Positions 26,960 to 34,216 of a DNA stretch of 64,000 bases are shown piece after piece. The stretch's first letter is position 1. Every line of letters begins with the position of its first letter. Source of the stretch: Streptomyces sp. 3214.6 (GTDB taxonomy: Bacteria > Actinomycetota > Actinomycetes > Streptomycetales > Streptomycetaceae); NCBI RefSeq assembly GCF_900129855.1, contig NZ_LT670819.1, forward strand, positions 4,340,001 through 4,404,000, in the 5' to 3' direction. The translations under genes were made by a program, and so were the position numbers. The notes beneath the pieces are model-generated. The model did not search any database. It was not told where the DNA came from and saw only the letters and a program-made list of their open reading frames with translations.

Positions 26960-28027
26960 ATGGTGGACGAGGTGACCGATCCGGGCGCGTGGCGCGGCTG
27001 GCGGGCGGCGACGCAGACCGCGCTGTACGGCACGGACACGACGGGCGGCTTCTACCGGCGGCACGAGGGTCCGGCCGGGCATTTCCGCACGTCCGTGCAC
27101 GCCTCGCCGCTGTTCGCCGGGGCCGTGGCCCGGCTGCTGTGCCGGGTAGACGAGGCGCTGGGCCGTCCCGCCTCGCTCGACTTCGTCGACATGGCCGCCG
27201 GCCGGGGCGAACTTGTCACCGCGGTGCTCGCCGCGCTCCCCGCCGACGTGGCGGCGCGCACGCGCGCGTACGCCGTCGAAGTCGCCGGCCGCCCCGAGGG
27301 CCTCGCTCACCGGATCGAGTGGCTGTCCGAGCCCCCACGACAGGTCACCGGGCTGTTGTTCGCCAACGAGTGGCTGGACAACGTACCCGTGGAGGTCGCG
27401 GAGGTCGACGCCGAGGGGGTGGCGCGGCTGGTGCTGGTCCGGGGCGATGGGGTCGAACGCCTCGCGGAGCCGGTGTCCGGCGCGGAGGCGGATTGGCTCG
27501 ACCGCTGGTGGCCGTGGCCGTCGGCGCGCGAGGCAGGGCTCCGCGCGGAGATCGGGCTGCCGCGGGACACCGCGTGGGCGTCCGCTGTCGGCTGCGTCGT
27601 ACGGGGGCTCGCGGTGGCGGTGGACTACGCGCACTCGGCGGACGCCCGCCCCCCGTTCGGGACGCTCACCGGGTTCCGGGAGGGCCGTGAGACGGCGCCC
27701 GTGCCGGACGGGTCCTGCGACATCACGGCCCACGTCGCGCTGGACGCGTGCGCGCAGGCGGGCGAAGTCGCGCTGGACGCGTGCGCGCAGGCGGGCGAAA
27801 AGGGCTCCCGCGCCCGCCTGCTCACCCAGCGCACGGCGCTGCACGCCCTGGGCGTGACCGGCGCACGCCCCCCGCTCGCGCTCGCCTCCACCGACCCCGC
27901 GGCCTATGTGCGCGCCCTCACGAGCGCCGGAGAGGCCGCCGAGCTCACCGCGGCGGGCGGCCTGGGCGACTTCGGGTGGCTCCTCCAGCCGGTGGGAATT
28001 CCGGACCCGCTCGCCACCGCGGTCTGA
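26960..28027 (+). CDS. MidA/NDUFAF7-type SAM-dependent methyltransferase
   Basis: The 355-residue protein belongs to the COG1565 family: an N-terminal YGTDTTGGFYRRHEGPAGHFRTSVHASPLFAGAVARLL, the SAM-binding loop LDFVDMAAGRGELVTAVL (about residues 74-91), and LLFANEWLDNVPVEVAEV near 135, equivalent to the NEFFDALP region of NDUFAF7. In mitochondria NDUFAF7 dimethylates an arginine of NDUFS2, the NuoD homologue; here the convergent neighbour 3 bp away is a nuoD. It is truncated in the C-terminal part compared with mitochondrial proteins. Residues about 259-280 are an exact duplication (VALDACAQAGE twice). ATG 26960 follows TAGTCT by 6 nt, so it is probably leaderless. Confidence 0.82.
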   Translation: MVDEVTDPGAWRGWRAATQTALYGTDTTGGFYRRHEGPAGHFRTSVHASPLFAGAVARLLCRVDEALGRPASLDFVDMAAGRGELVTAVLAALPADVAARTRAYAVEVAGRPEGLAHRIEWLSEPPRQVTGLLFANEWLDNVPVEVAEVDAEGVARLVLVRGDGVERLAEPVSGAEADWLDRWWPWPSAREAGLRAEIGLPRDTAWASAVGCVVRGLAVAVDYAHSADARPPFGTLTGFREGRETAPVPDGSCDITAHVALDACAQAGEVALDACAQAGEKGSRARLLTQRTALHALGVTGARPPLALASTDPAAYVRALTSAGEAAELTAAGGLGDFGWLLQPVGIPDPLATAV

Positions 28028-28030
28028 TCC

Positions 28031-29182
28031 CTACTTGTCGATGTCCCCGACCACGAAGAACATCGACCCCAGGATCGCCACCATGTCCGCGACCAGCGTG
28101 CCCGGCAGCAGTTCGGTGAGCGCCTGGATGTTGTTGTACGAGGCCGAGCGCAGCTTCAGCCGGTACGGGGTCTTCTCGCCCTTGCTGACGAGGTAGTAGC
28201 CGTTGATGCCGAGGGGGTTCTCGGTCCACGCGTACGTGTGCCCCTCGGGCGCCTTGAGGACCTTCGGGAGTCGCTGGTTGATCGGGCCGGGCGGCAGGTC
28301 GGCGAGCCGGTCGAGGCAGGCGTCCGCGAGGTCGAGCGCGTTGTGCGTCTGCTCCAGGAGGCACTCGAAGCGCGCGAGGCAGTCGCCCTCGGTCCGGTGC
28401 ACCACCTTCAGGGTGTCCTGCAGCTCTCCGTACGCGAGATAGGGCTCGTCGCGGCGCAGGTCGAAGTCGACGCCCGAGGCCCGCGCGATGGGCCCGCTCA
28501 CGCCGTACGCGTGCACGTGCTCCGGTGCGAGGACGCCCACGTCCCGTGTGCGCCCCCGGAAGATCTCGTTGCCGAGCACGAGGTCGTCGAACACGTCCAT
28601 ACGGGAACGCACCGCGGCGACGGCGCCACGCGCGCGCGTGGACCAGCCGGCCGGGATGTCCTCCTTGAGGCCGCCGACGCGGTTGAACATGTAGTGCATG
28701 CGCCCGCCGGAGACCTCCTCCATGACGTTCTGGAGCACCTCGCGCTCGCGGAAGGCGTAGAAGACCGGTGTGATGCCGCCCAGTTCCAGCGGATACGACC
28801 CCAGGAACATCAGGTGGTTCAGCACCCGGTTCAGCTCGGCGAGCAGCGTGCGGGTCCACACCGCGCGCGGGGGCACCTCCATGCCGAGCATCCGCTCCAC
28901 CGCGAGGACCACACCCAGCTCGTTCGAGAACGCCGACAGCCAGTCGTGACGGTTGGCCAGCATGACGATCTGGCGGTAGTCGCGGGCCTCGAACAGCTTC
29001 TCCGCACCACGGTGCATGTAACCGATCACCGGCTCCGCGTGCCGGATGCGCTCGCCGTCCAGCACGAGCCGCAGCCGCAGCACACCGTGCGTGGAGGGGT
29101 GCTGGGGACCGATGTTGAGCACCATGTCGGTGCTCTCCGCGGCACCGCCGATCCCGACCGTGGTCTCCGTCGTAGGAGTCAT
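28031..29182 (-). CDS. nuoD2: Orphan NADH-quinone oxidoreductase subunit D (NuoD2)
   Basis: The 383-residue protein is a full 49-kDa-type subunit: NIGPQHPSTHGVLRLRLVL at residues about 23-41, PVIGYMHRGAEKLFE, LNRVLNHLMFLGSYPLELG, and a C-terminal YNNIQALTELLPGTLVADMVAILGSMFFVVGDIDK. In complex I this subunit forms the quinone site with NuoB. No other nuo gene is in the window, so it is an extra copy outside a full operon. Key quinone-site His (in GPQHPSTHG) is present. It has a GGGGAGAC Shine-Dalgarno-like run before ATG 29182. Whether it assembles into complex I, another hydrogenase-like complex, or acts under special conditions is unknown. Confidence 0.92.
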   Translation of the reverse strand: MTPTTETTVGIGGAAESTDMVLNIGPQHPSTHGVLRLRLVLDGERIRHAEPVIGYMHRGAEKLFEARDYRQIVMLANRHDWLSAFSNELGVVLAVERMLGMEVPPRAVWTRTLLAELNRVLNHLMFLGSYPLELGGITPVFYAFREREVLQNVMEEVSGGRMHYMFNRVGGLKEDIPAGWSTRARGAVAAVRSRMDVFDDLVLGNEIFRGRTRDVGVLAPEHVHAYGVSGPIARASGVDFDLRRDEPYLAYGELQDTLKVVHRTEGDCLARFECLLEQTHNALDLADACLDRLADLPPGPINQRLPKVLKAPEGHTYAWTENPLGINGYYLVSKGEKTPYRLKLRSASYNNIQALTELLPGTLVADMVAILGSMFFVVGDIDK

Positions 29183-29214
29183 GCATCACAGTCTCCCCTA
29201 CGTACGCTGGCCGC

Positions 29215-29727
29215 ATGGAAACGGGGAGCCCTGGGGGCCTGGAGACGACGGACAGCGGATCGGCCGGACCCGTGTGGACCGGACTGCCGCCGGGGCTGCT
29301 GCGGATGCGGCGACTGTTGCTGGTGGTGTGGCTGGGGCTGGCGGCCGTCGGCATCGGGCCGCCGCTCGGCCTGTTCGCCGGTCCCGCGTGGGCGGCGTTC
29401 GCGGTGCTGCCGCTGGCCGGCATCGGCTGGGGGTGGGTGCTGCTCGGCCGCAACTGGCGCTCCTGGCGGTACGCCGAGCGGGCCGACGACCTACTGATCA
29501 GCCGGGGTGTGCTGTGGCGTGAGGAGACCGTCGTGCCCTACGGACGCATGCAGCTCGTGGAGGTCACCTCGGGTCCCGTCGAGCGGCACTTCGGGCTGGC
29601 CAGCGTCCAGCTGCACACCGCGGCCGCCGCGACCGACGCGACCATCCCGGGCCTGGACCCGGCCGAGGCGGAGCGTCTGCGCGACCGGCTCACCGAGCTC
29701 GGCGAGGCCCGATCGGCGGGACTGTGA
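29215..29727 (+). CDS. Bacterial PH-domain (bPH2, YdbS-like) membrane protein
   Basis: The 170-residue protein has two transmembrane helices at about residues 32-80 followed by one bPH2 domain (YAERADDLLISRGVLWREETVVPYGRMQLVEVTSGPVERHFGLASVQLHTAA). YdbS-like proteins usually occur as a pair with a larger YdbT-like protein, as here. ATG 29215 follows TACGCT by 6 nt without a Shine-Dalgarno, so it is probably leaderless. The gene overlaps the next by 4 nt (GTGA). In Bacillus the YdbS/YdbT pair has been linked to resistance to certain antimicrobial peptides; a role at the membrane under envelope stress is possible. Confidence 0.88.
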   Translation: METGSPGGLETTDSGSAGPVWTGLPPGLLRMRRLLLVVWLGLAAVGIGPPLGLFAGPAWAAFAVLPLAGIGWGWVLLGRNWRSWRYAERADDLLISRGVLWREETVVPYGRMQLVEVTSGPVERHFGLASVQLHTAAAATDATIPGLDPAEAERLRDRLTELGEARSAGL

Positions 29728-31118
29728 CGACGCCGGGCGTCGAGGACGACGTCCCGCACAGGCCCGACGAGGCGAACGCGTACGGCATATCGGGAGGCCC
29801 CACACCTGGCGCCCGTCCGCAGCGGCCCGTCACCGAGCGCAGGCTGCACCCCGTCACGCCGTTCCGGCGGGCGTGGGCGCCGATCGCGGTCCTCGTCGGA
29901 TGGGCGGTGCACGACCCGAACCAGGCGCAGGAGCAGCTGACCCGGCTCACCACCACGACCCTGCTGATCGCGCTCGCCGCCCTCGTCCCGGCGGCCTCCC
30001 TCTACGGCTTTCTGACCTGGTGGTTCACCCACTTCGCGGTGACGGACGGCGAACTGCGCATACGGACCGGCCTGCTGTTCCGGCGCACCGTGCACATCCG
30101 GCTGGAACGCATCCAGGCGATCGACGTCAGCCAGCCGCTGCTGGCGCGGATCGCGGGCGTCGCGAAGCTCCGGCTCGACGTGGTCGGCGCCGAGAAGAAG
30201 GACGAACTCGCCTTCCTGGGCGAGGAAGAGGCCCGCGTGCTGCGGGCGGAGCTGCTCGCGCGGGCTGCCGGTTTCGCCCCCGAGTCGGCGCACGAAGTGG
30301 GCGAGGCGCCCGCGCGCGAGCTGTTGCGCGTCCCGGCGCGCAAGCTGGCGATCTCCCTGCTGCTGACCGGCGCGACCTGGGGCGCGCTGGCCGCCGCGCT
30401 CGTCGTGCCGCCGGTCCTGTGGCTGGCCACGCACAGCGTGTGGACGGTCCTCGCGACCGGCGTGCCGCTCCTCGGCGCGGCGGGCGCGAGCAGCGTGGGA
30501 CGGTTCGTCGGCGAGTACGACTGGACCGTGGGCGAGTCCCCGGACGGGCTGCGGATCGACCACGGGCTGCTGGACCGTACGCACGAGACCGTCCCGCCCG
30601 GACGCGTGCAGAGCGTGCGGATCGTCCGGCCGCTGCTGTGGCGGCGGCTCGGCTGGGTGCGCGTCGAGCTGCATGTGGCGGGCTCGGCCAACTCCGTGCT
30701 CGTGCCGGTCGCGCCGCGCGAGGCCGCGGAGGCCGTCGTCGCGCGCGTGCTGCCCGGGGTGAGCGTCCCGGCCGAGGAGTCGCTGTCGCGCCCCCCGCGG
30801 CGGGCCGGTCGGTGTGTGCCGGTGTGGTGGCGGGGCTACGGGATCGCCGTCACGGACAGTGTGTTCGCCGCCCGGCACGGACTGCTGCGCCGCAGCCTGA
30901 CGCTCGTGCCGCACGCCAAGGTGCAGAGCGTGCGGCTGACGCAAGGGCCCTGGCAGCGCCTGTGGCGCCTCGCGGACGTCCATGTGGACACGGGAGCTGG
31001 CAAGACCGTCACAGCCCGCCTGCGGGACGCACAGGAGGCCGCGGAGCTGCTCCGCGGCCAGGCCGAACGATCACGGACCGGGCGCCTGGACGCCCGGCCC
31101 GACCGGTGGATGGCTTAG
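29724..31118 (+). CDS. YdbT-like membrane protein with three bPH2 domains
   Basis: The 464-residue protein contains membrane hairpins near residues 60-100 and 205-255, and three bPH2 modules: VTDGELRIRTGLLFRRTVHIRLERIQ (about 103), DWTVGESPDGLRIDHGLLDRTHETVPPGRVQSVRI (about 270) and VTDSVFAARHGLLRRSLTLVPHAKVQSVRL (about 380). Each keeps the 'G-L-L ... T-V/L-V-P ... R/K-V/I-Q' pattern. The GTG start overlaps the upstream bPH2 gene, so the two are translated together and very likely form one complex. It is convergent with the coiled-coil gene, 15 bp away. Function unproven. Confidence 0.88.
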   Translation: MTTPGVEDDVPHRPDEANAYGISGGPTPGARPQRPVTERRLHPVTPFRRAWAPIAVLVGWAVHDPNQAQEQLTRLTTTTLLIALAALVPAASLYGFLTWWFTHFAVTDGELRIRTGLLFRRTVHIRLERIQAIDVSQPLLARIAGVAKLRLDVVGAEKKDELAFLGEEEARVLRAELLARAAGFAPESAHEVGEAPARELLRVPARKLAISLLLTGATWGALAAALVVPPVLWLATHSVWTVLATGVPLLGAAGASSVGRFVGEYDWTVGESPDGLRIDHGLLDRTHETVPPGRVQSVRIVRPLLWRRLGWVRVELHVAGSANSVLVPVAPREAAEAVVARVLPGVSVPAEESLSRPPRRAGRCVPVWWRGYGIAVTDSVFAARHGLLRRSLTLVPHAKVQSVRLTQGPWQRLWRLADVHVDTGAGKTVTARLRDAQEAAELLRGQAERSRTGRLDARPDRWMA

Positions 31119-31133
31119 GACTGCCCGCGGGCG

Positions 31134-32699
31134 TCAGGAGACGGCGCTGCGCAGCCCCTGGAGGTCGATCACCTCGGTCTCGTCGTGGGCGGTCAGGTCG
31201 ATCACCTGGCCCACACCGCGCGACGCCTCGTCGACCGGCTTGAACTCCGCCTCGGACTCGGCCTTGTGCAACGCGAGGGCCTCCTGGCCGACGACGTCGG
31301 CGAGGTCCTCGTTCTGCACCGACTCCAGCGTGTCGGACGACGACGCGCTCTTCGTGCCGAAGAAGTCGAACCCGCCCTCGGCCGTCGGACGTCGTACGGG
31401 CTGCGCGGCCGGTACGACGGCCACGGCGGTCGGCACGGCGAAGTGGCCGGAGGGGCGCTGCACGGGAGCGGCGGGACGGCGGACGAGCGCGGAGCCGACC
31501 TCGGCGGCGGGCGCGGAGCCGGCCGGGGCGGGGGCCGGCGACAGCTCGGGCCGCGCGGGCCGCACCTCGTTCACGTCCTGCGCGCGAGTCACGCCGACCG
31601 CACCGGCCGCGTCGTTCGCCTCATGGGCCTCGCTTGCCTCGCCCGCCTCGTTCGCCTCATGGGCCTCGTTCGCCTCGGCAGAGGTCTCTTCCGGGGCGTC
31701 CTGCTTCGCCTCGTCGCTCTCCGCGACCTCGTTCCGCGGAGCCGGGATGGCCTCGTCAGCCGTGTGGGGGGCGACCGCGCGCGCGTGCTCGTCGGCCGCC
31801 TCGGGCTTCCCCTGCGCCTCGTCCTCCTGCGCGGCCTCCGCCTCGCCACCGCCGGCGGTGACCTCCACGGAGGTCGTCCGCGCGGGCTCCTCCTCGGCGT
31901 GGTCCTCGCTCTTCGCGGGCTTGGCGGAGTCGGTGTCGAACCGGGCCAGCGCCACCTGCGCCCGCAGGAACAGCTTCGATCCCTCGGGGGAGAAGACCGC
32001 CGGGGCCTTCGGCTCCTCCTCGGCCGACTCCCCGGACTCCGCCGACTCGACGGACTCACCGGACTCGACCGCCTCCGGGGTCTCCTGGGTCTCCTCGACC
32101 CTCTCGGCCTTCTCGGCCTCCTGCGCCTCGGTGTCCGTCTCGACGGCGGCCTCGCCCTCAGTGGCCTCGATGTCCCGCGCGGTGGGCGTACCGGTCGGCT
32201 CGGCGTCCTGCGCCGTGCGCGCGGCAGGCAGTGCGGGCGAGGGAGCCGCTTCTATCTCGAGCAGCCGACGACCCTCCAGGGCGCTGGCGCGCTCGGTCTC
32301 CGCGGTGGCGTAGCGGCGCAGCAGCGCGGCGTGCTCGTTGCGCAGGCCGGCCAGTTCGGCGCGCTTGGACCGCAGCCGCTGCTCCAGCTTGACGCGCAGC
32401 TCACGCGATTCGTCGAGGTCGCTCTCCAGTTCGGCGACGCGTTCCTCGTAGCGCCATTCGTCACCGGCACGCGCGCGCGTGAGGTCGGCGACCTGCTTGC
32501 CCGCCTGCATGTCCCAGCGGCGCATCACGACCGCGCCGACGATCGCCGTCGCCGCGGCGGCCGCGGCCAGACCCCGGAGCACCGTCGGCTCCGTGAACAC
32601 CCAGGGGCCTAGGGCGCAGAGAAGGGAGACGCTTGCGATCGCCGAGGGAGGCAGCAGCCTGTGCAAAGGTGGGGAATGGCGGTGACGTCCACGTGGCAT
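31134..32699 (-). CDS. Membrane-anchored coiled-coil protein with long acidic low-complexity region
   Basis: The 521-residue protein begins with a basic N-terminus and two adjacent transmembrane helices (about residues 18-58). A coiled coil of about 75 residues follows (VADLTRARAGDEWRYEERVAELESDLDESRELRVKLEQRLR), then a long acidic, Glu/Ala-rich disordered region with short repeats such as EANEAHEANEAGEASEAHEAN. Near the C-terminus there are more ordered pieces (GGFDFFGTKSASSSDTLESVQNEDLADVVGQEALALHKAE, VIDLTAHDETEVIDLQGL). The layout resembles a membrane-bound scaffold. No catalytic motif is seen. The start ATG 32699 is the best fit to the hydrophobic hairpin; upstream codons are possible. 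Confidence 0.72.
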   Translation of the reverse strand: MPRGRHRHSPPLHRLLPPSAIASVSLLCALGPWVFTEPTVLRGLAAAAAATAIVGAVVMRRWDMQAGKQVADLTRARAGDEWRYEERVAELESDLDESRELRVKLEQRLRSKRAELAGLRNEHAALLRRYATAETERASALEGRRLLEIEAAPSPALPAARTAQDAEPTGTPTARDIEATEGEAAVETDTEAQEAEKAERVEETQETPEAVESGESVESAESGESAEEEPKAPAVFSPEGSKLFLRAQVALARFDTDSAKPAKSEDHAEEEPARTTSVEVTAGGGEAEAAQEDEAQGKPEAADEHARAVAPHTADEAIPAPRNEVAESDEAKQDAPEETSAEANEAHEANEAGEASEAHEANDAAGAVGVTRAQDVNEVRPARPELSPAPAPAGSAPAAEVGSALVRRPAAPVQRPSGHFAVPTAVAVVPAAQPVRRPTAEGGFDFFGTKSASSSDTLESVQNEDLADVVGQEALALHKAESEAEFKPVDEASRGVGQVIDLTAHDETEVIDLQGLRSAVS

Positions 32700-32855
32700 G
32701 GCCAGAAACTTACCGCGCGTAGGCGAATGTTGGCGCCCCGCCCCGCAAAAACACAGCCATACCGAAGTCTTCACAGGGCATCAGCAAACAGCGCTGGCGT
32801 CGAATTCGACGGGAAGCAAGATCATTTCTGGTCGGAGCCGCCGAAGGGTGCGCTG

Positions 32856-33983
32856 TCACCGGTCGCCCAGCCGCCCGCTGATCCACTGCAGCACCGGCGG
32901 AATCTCCCGCCGCCAGGTGTTGAAGTTGTGCCCGCCGCTGTCCAGAACGATCGACGAGATCCGGGTTTTGCCCGTGCCCTTCGCCAGCGCTATGAACTTC
33001 ATCGTGGCCTTGTAGTTGGATTCTCCAACCTTGCTGGTGGTGACGAGCAGCGAGGTATTCGGACCGGGACGGTTCTTCAGATACCAGAGCAAATCCGCCT
33101 CGTTGCGCAGCGTCTTGTTTCCGTGGAAGAGATCACCCGTGGTCGGGTCGATCGGCGCCTTGTAGTACGCCGAAAGGCCCACACCGGCCGCGTAGACCTC
33201 CGGGTGGTGCATCGCCAGCTTCAGGGCGCAGTAGCCGCCCGTGGAGTCGCCGATGATCCCCCAGTTGCCGGGCTTCTTGCCCACCCTGTAGTGGGCCGTC
33301 ACGGCGTCCGGCAGGTCCTTCGCGAAGAACGACTCGGTCTGCGGCCCGCCCGGGATGTCCACGCACTCCGTGTCCCGCGGCGGCGCGACCGTCGGCCGCA
33401 GCATCACCAGGATCATCGGCTGCATCCGCCCGTCCTTGGCGAGCTCCCGCGCGGTGCTCGGGTAGTGCAACTTGTTGACGAGCGCCTCCGCCGTACCGGG
33501 GTACCCCGTCAGGATGACGGCCGCGGGGAACGTACGCGTGCGGTACGCCGGGTCGAAGTACTCCGGCGGCAGATACACATACGCGGTCGTGGCTATGTGC
33601 GTCGTCCTCCCGTTGACGGCGACCTTCTGGACCTGCCCGCCCACCTGCGGCCGCCCGCTGCCCCCGCCGTCCACGCGCCGTGTGTCGACGACCTGCAGCG
33701 GCCCCGCCGGGCCCCCGTCCGCCGCATGGTCGACGACCACGCCCTGGTCGGTCTCCTTGCCGAAGAGGTCCGCCCAGCTGGCGTAGAAGCCGAAGGCCTG
33801 GTTGGCGGAGAGCCCGACCGACGCGAACAGCGCCAACTGGGTGGCGAGCAGCAGGCCGACGCGGCCGCTGACGGCCCGCCAGCTGCGCCGGGCCAGGCGC
33901 GGCCACAGCCATACCGTGCCGACGAACAGCGAGAGGGCGAACAGCACTGACAACAGCAGCACTTTGTTGCTCGTGAGACCCAC
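32856..33983 (-). CDS. Membrane-anchored alpha/beta-hydrolase esterase (antigen 85/EsterD-like)
   Basis: The 375-residue protein has two N-terminal transmembrane segments (about residues 6-27 and 42-65) and an extracytoplasmic esterase domain. The nucleophile elbow is GDSTGGY (G-x-S-x-G), and the catalytic His is probably in GGHNFNTWRREIPPVLQWI at the C-terminus, with FPAAVILTGYPGT forming the oxyanion region. The start is GTG 33983, with AGGAAA 6 nt upstream. It is divergent from the MprF-like gene across 233 bp. Family members include mycolyltransferases and S-formylglutathione-hydrolase-like esterases; as streptomycetes lack mycolic acids the substrate is unknown. Confidence 0.8.
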   Translation of the reverse strand: MGLTSNKVLLLSVLFALSLFVGTVWLWPRLARRSWRAVSGRVGLLLATQLALFASVGLSANQAFGFYASWADLFGKETDQGVVVDHAADGGPAGPLQVVDTRRVDGGGSGRPQVGGQVQKVAVNGRTTHIATTAYVYLPPEYFDPAYRTRTFPAAVILTGYPGTAEALVNKLHYPSTARELAKDGRMQPMILVMLRPTVAPPRDTECVDIPGGPQTESFFAKDLPDAVTAHYRVGKKPGNWGIIGDSTGGYCALKLAMHHPEVYAAGVGLSAYYKAPIDPTTGDLFHGNKTLRNEADLLWYLKNRPGPNTSLLVTTSKVGESNYKATMKFIALAKGTGKTRISSIVLDSGGHNFNTWRREIPPVLQWISGRLGDR

Positions 33984-34216
33984 GGTGGTTTCCTGCCTGC
34001 TCTCCGTCGGGGAACACGCCCGTCCCCCCGGCTCCTTCGCGAGGGCTTGTCCCAGACTTTCCTTGGTCTTTTCAGTGGCTTTGAGGAGACGAGTGAACCT
34101 CTTAGCCCAAGACACCGTCCTAGAGGGCGCAATGTCGCCGGATGCCCGAATCGGCACCGGGTTCAAGGTCTCTCGCGGAACTACGGGATGCGATGTCTGT
34201 CACGGAAGATGGGGAA

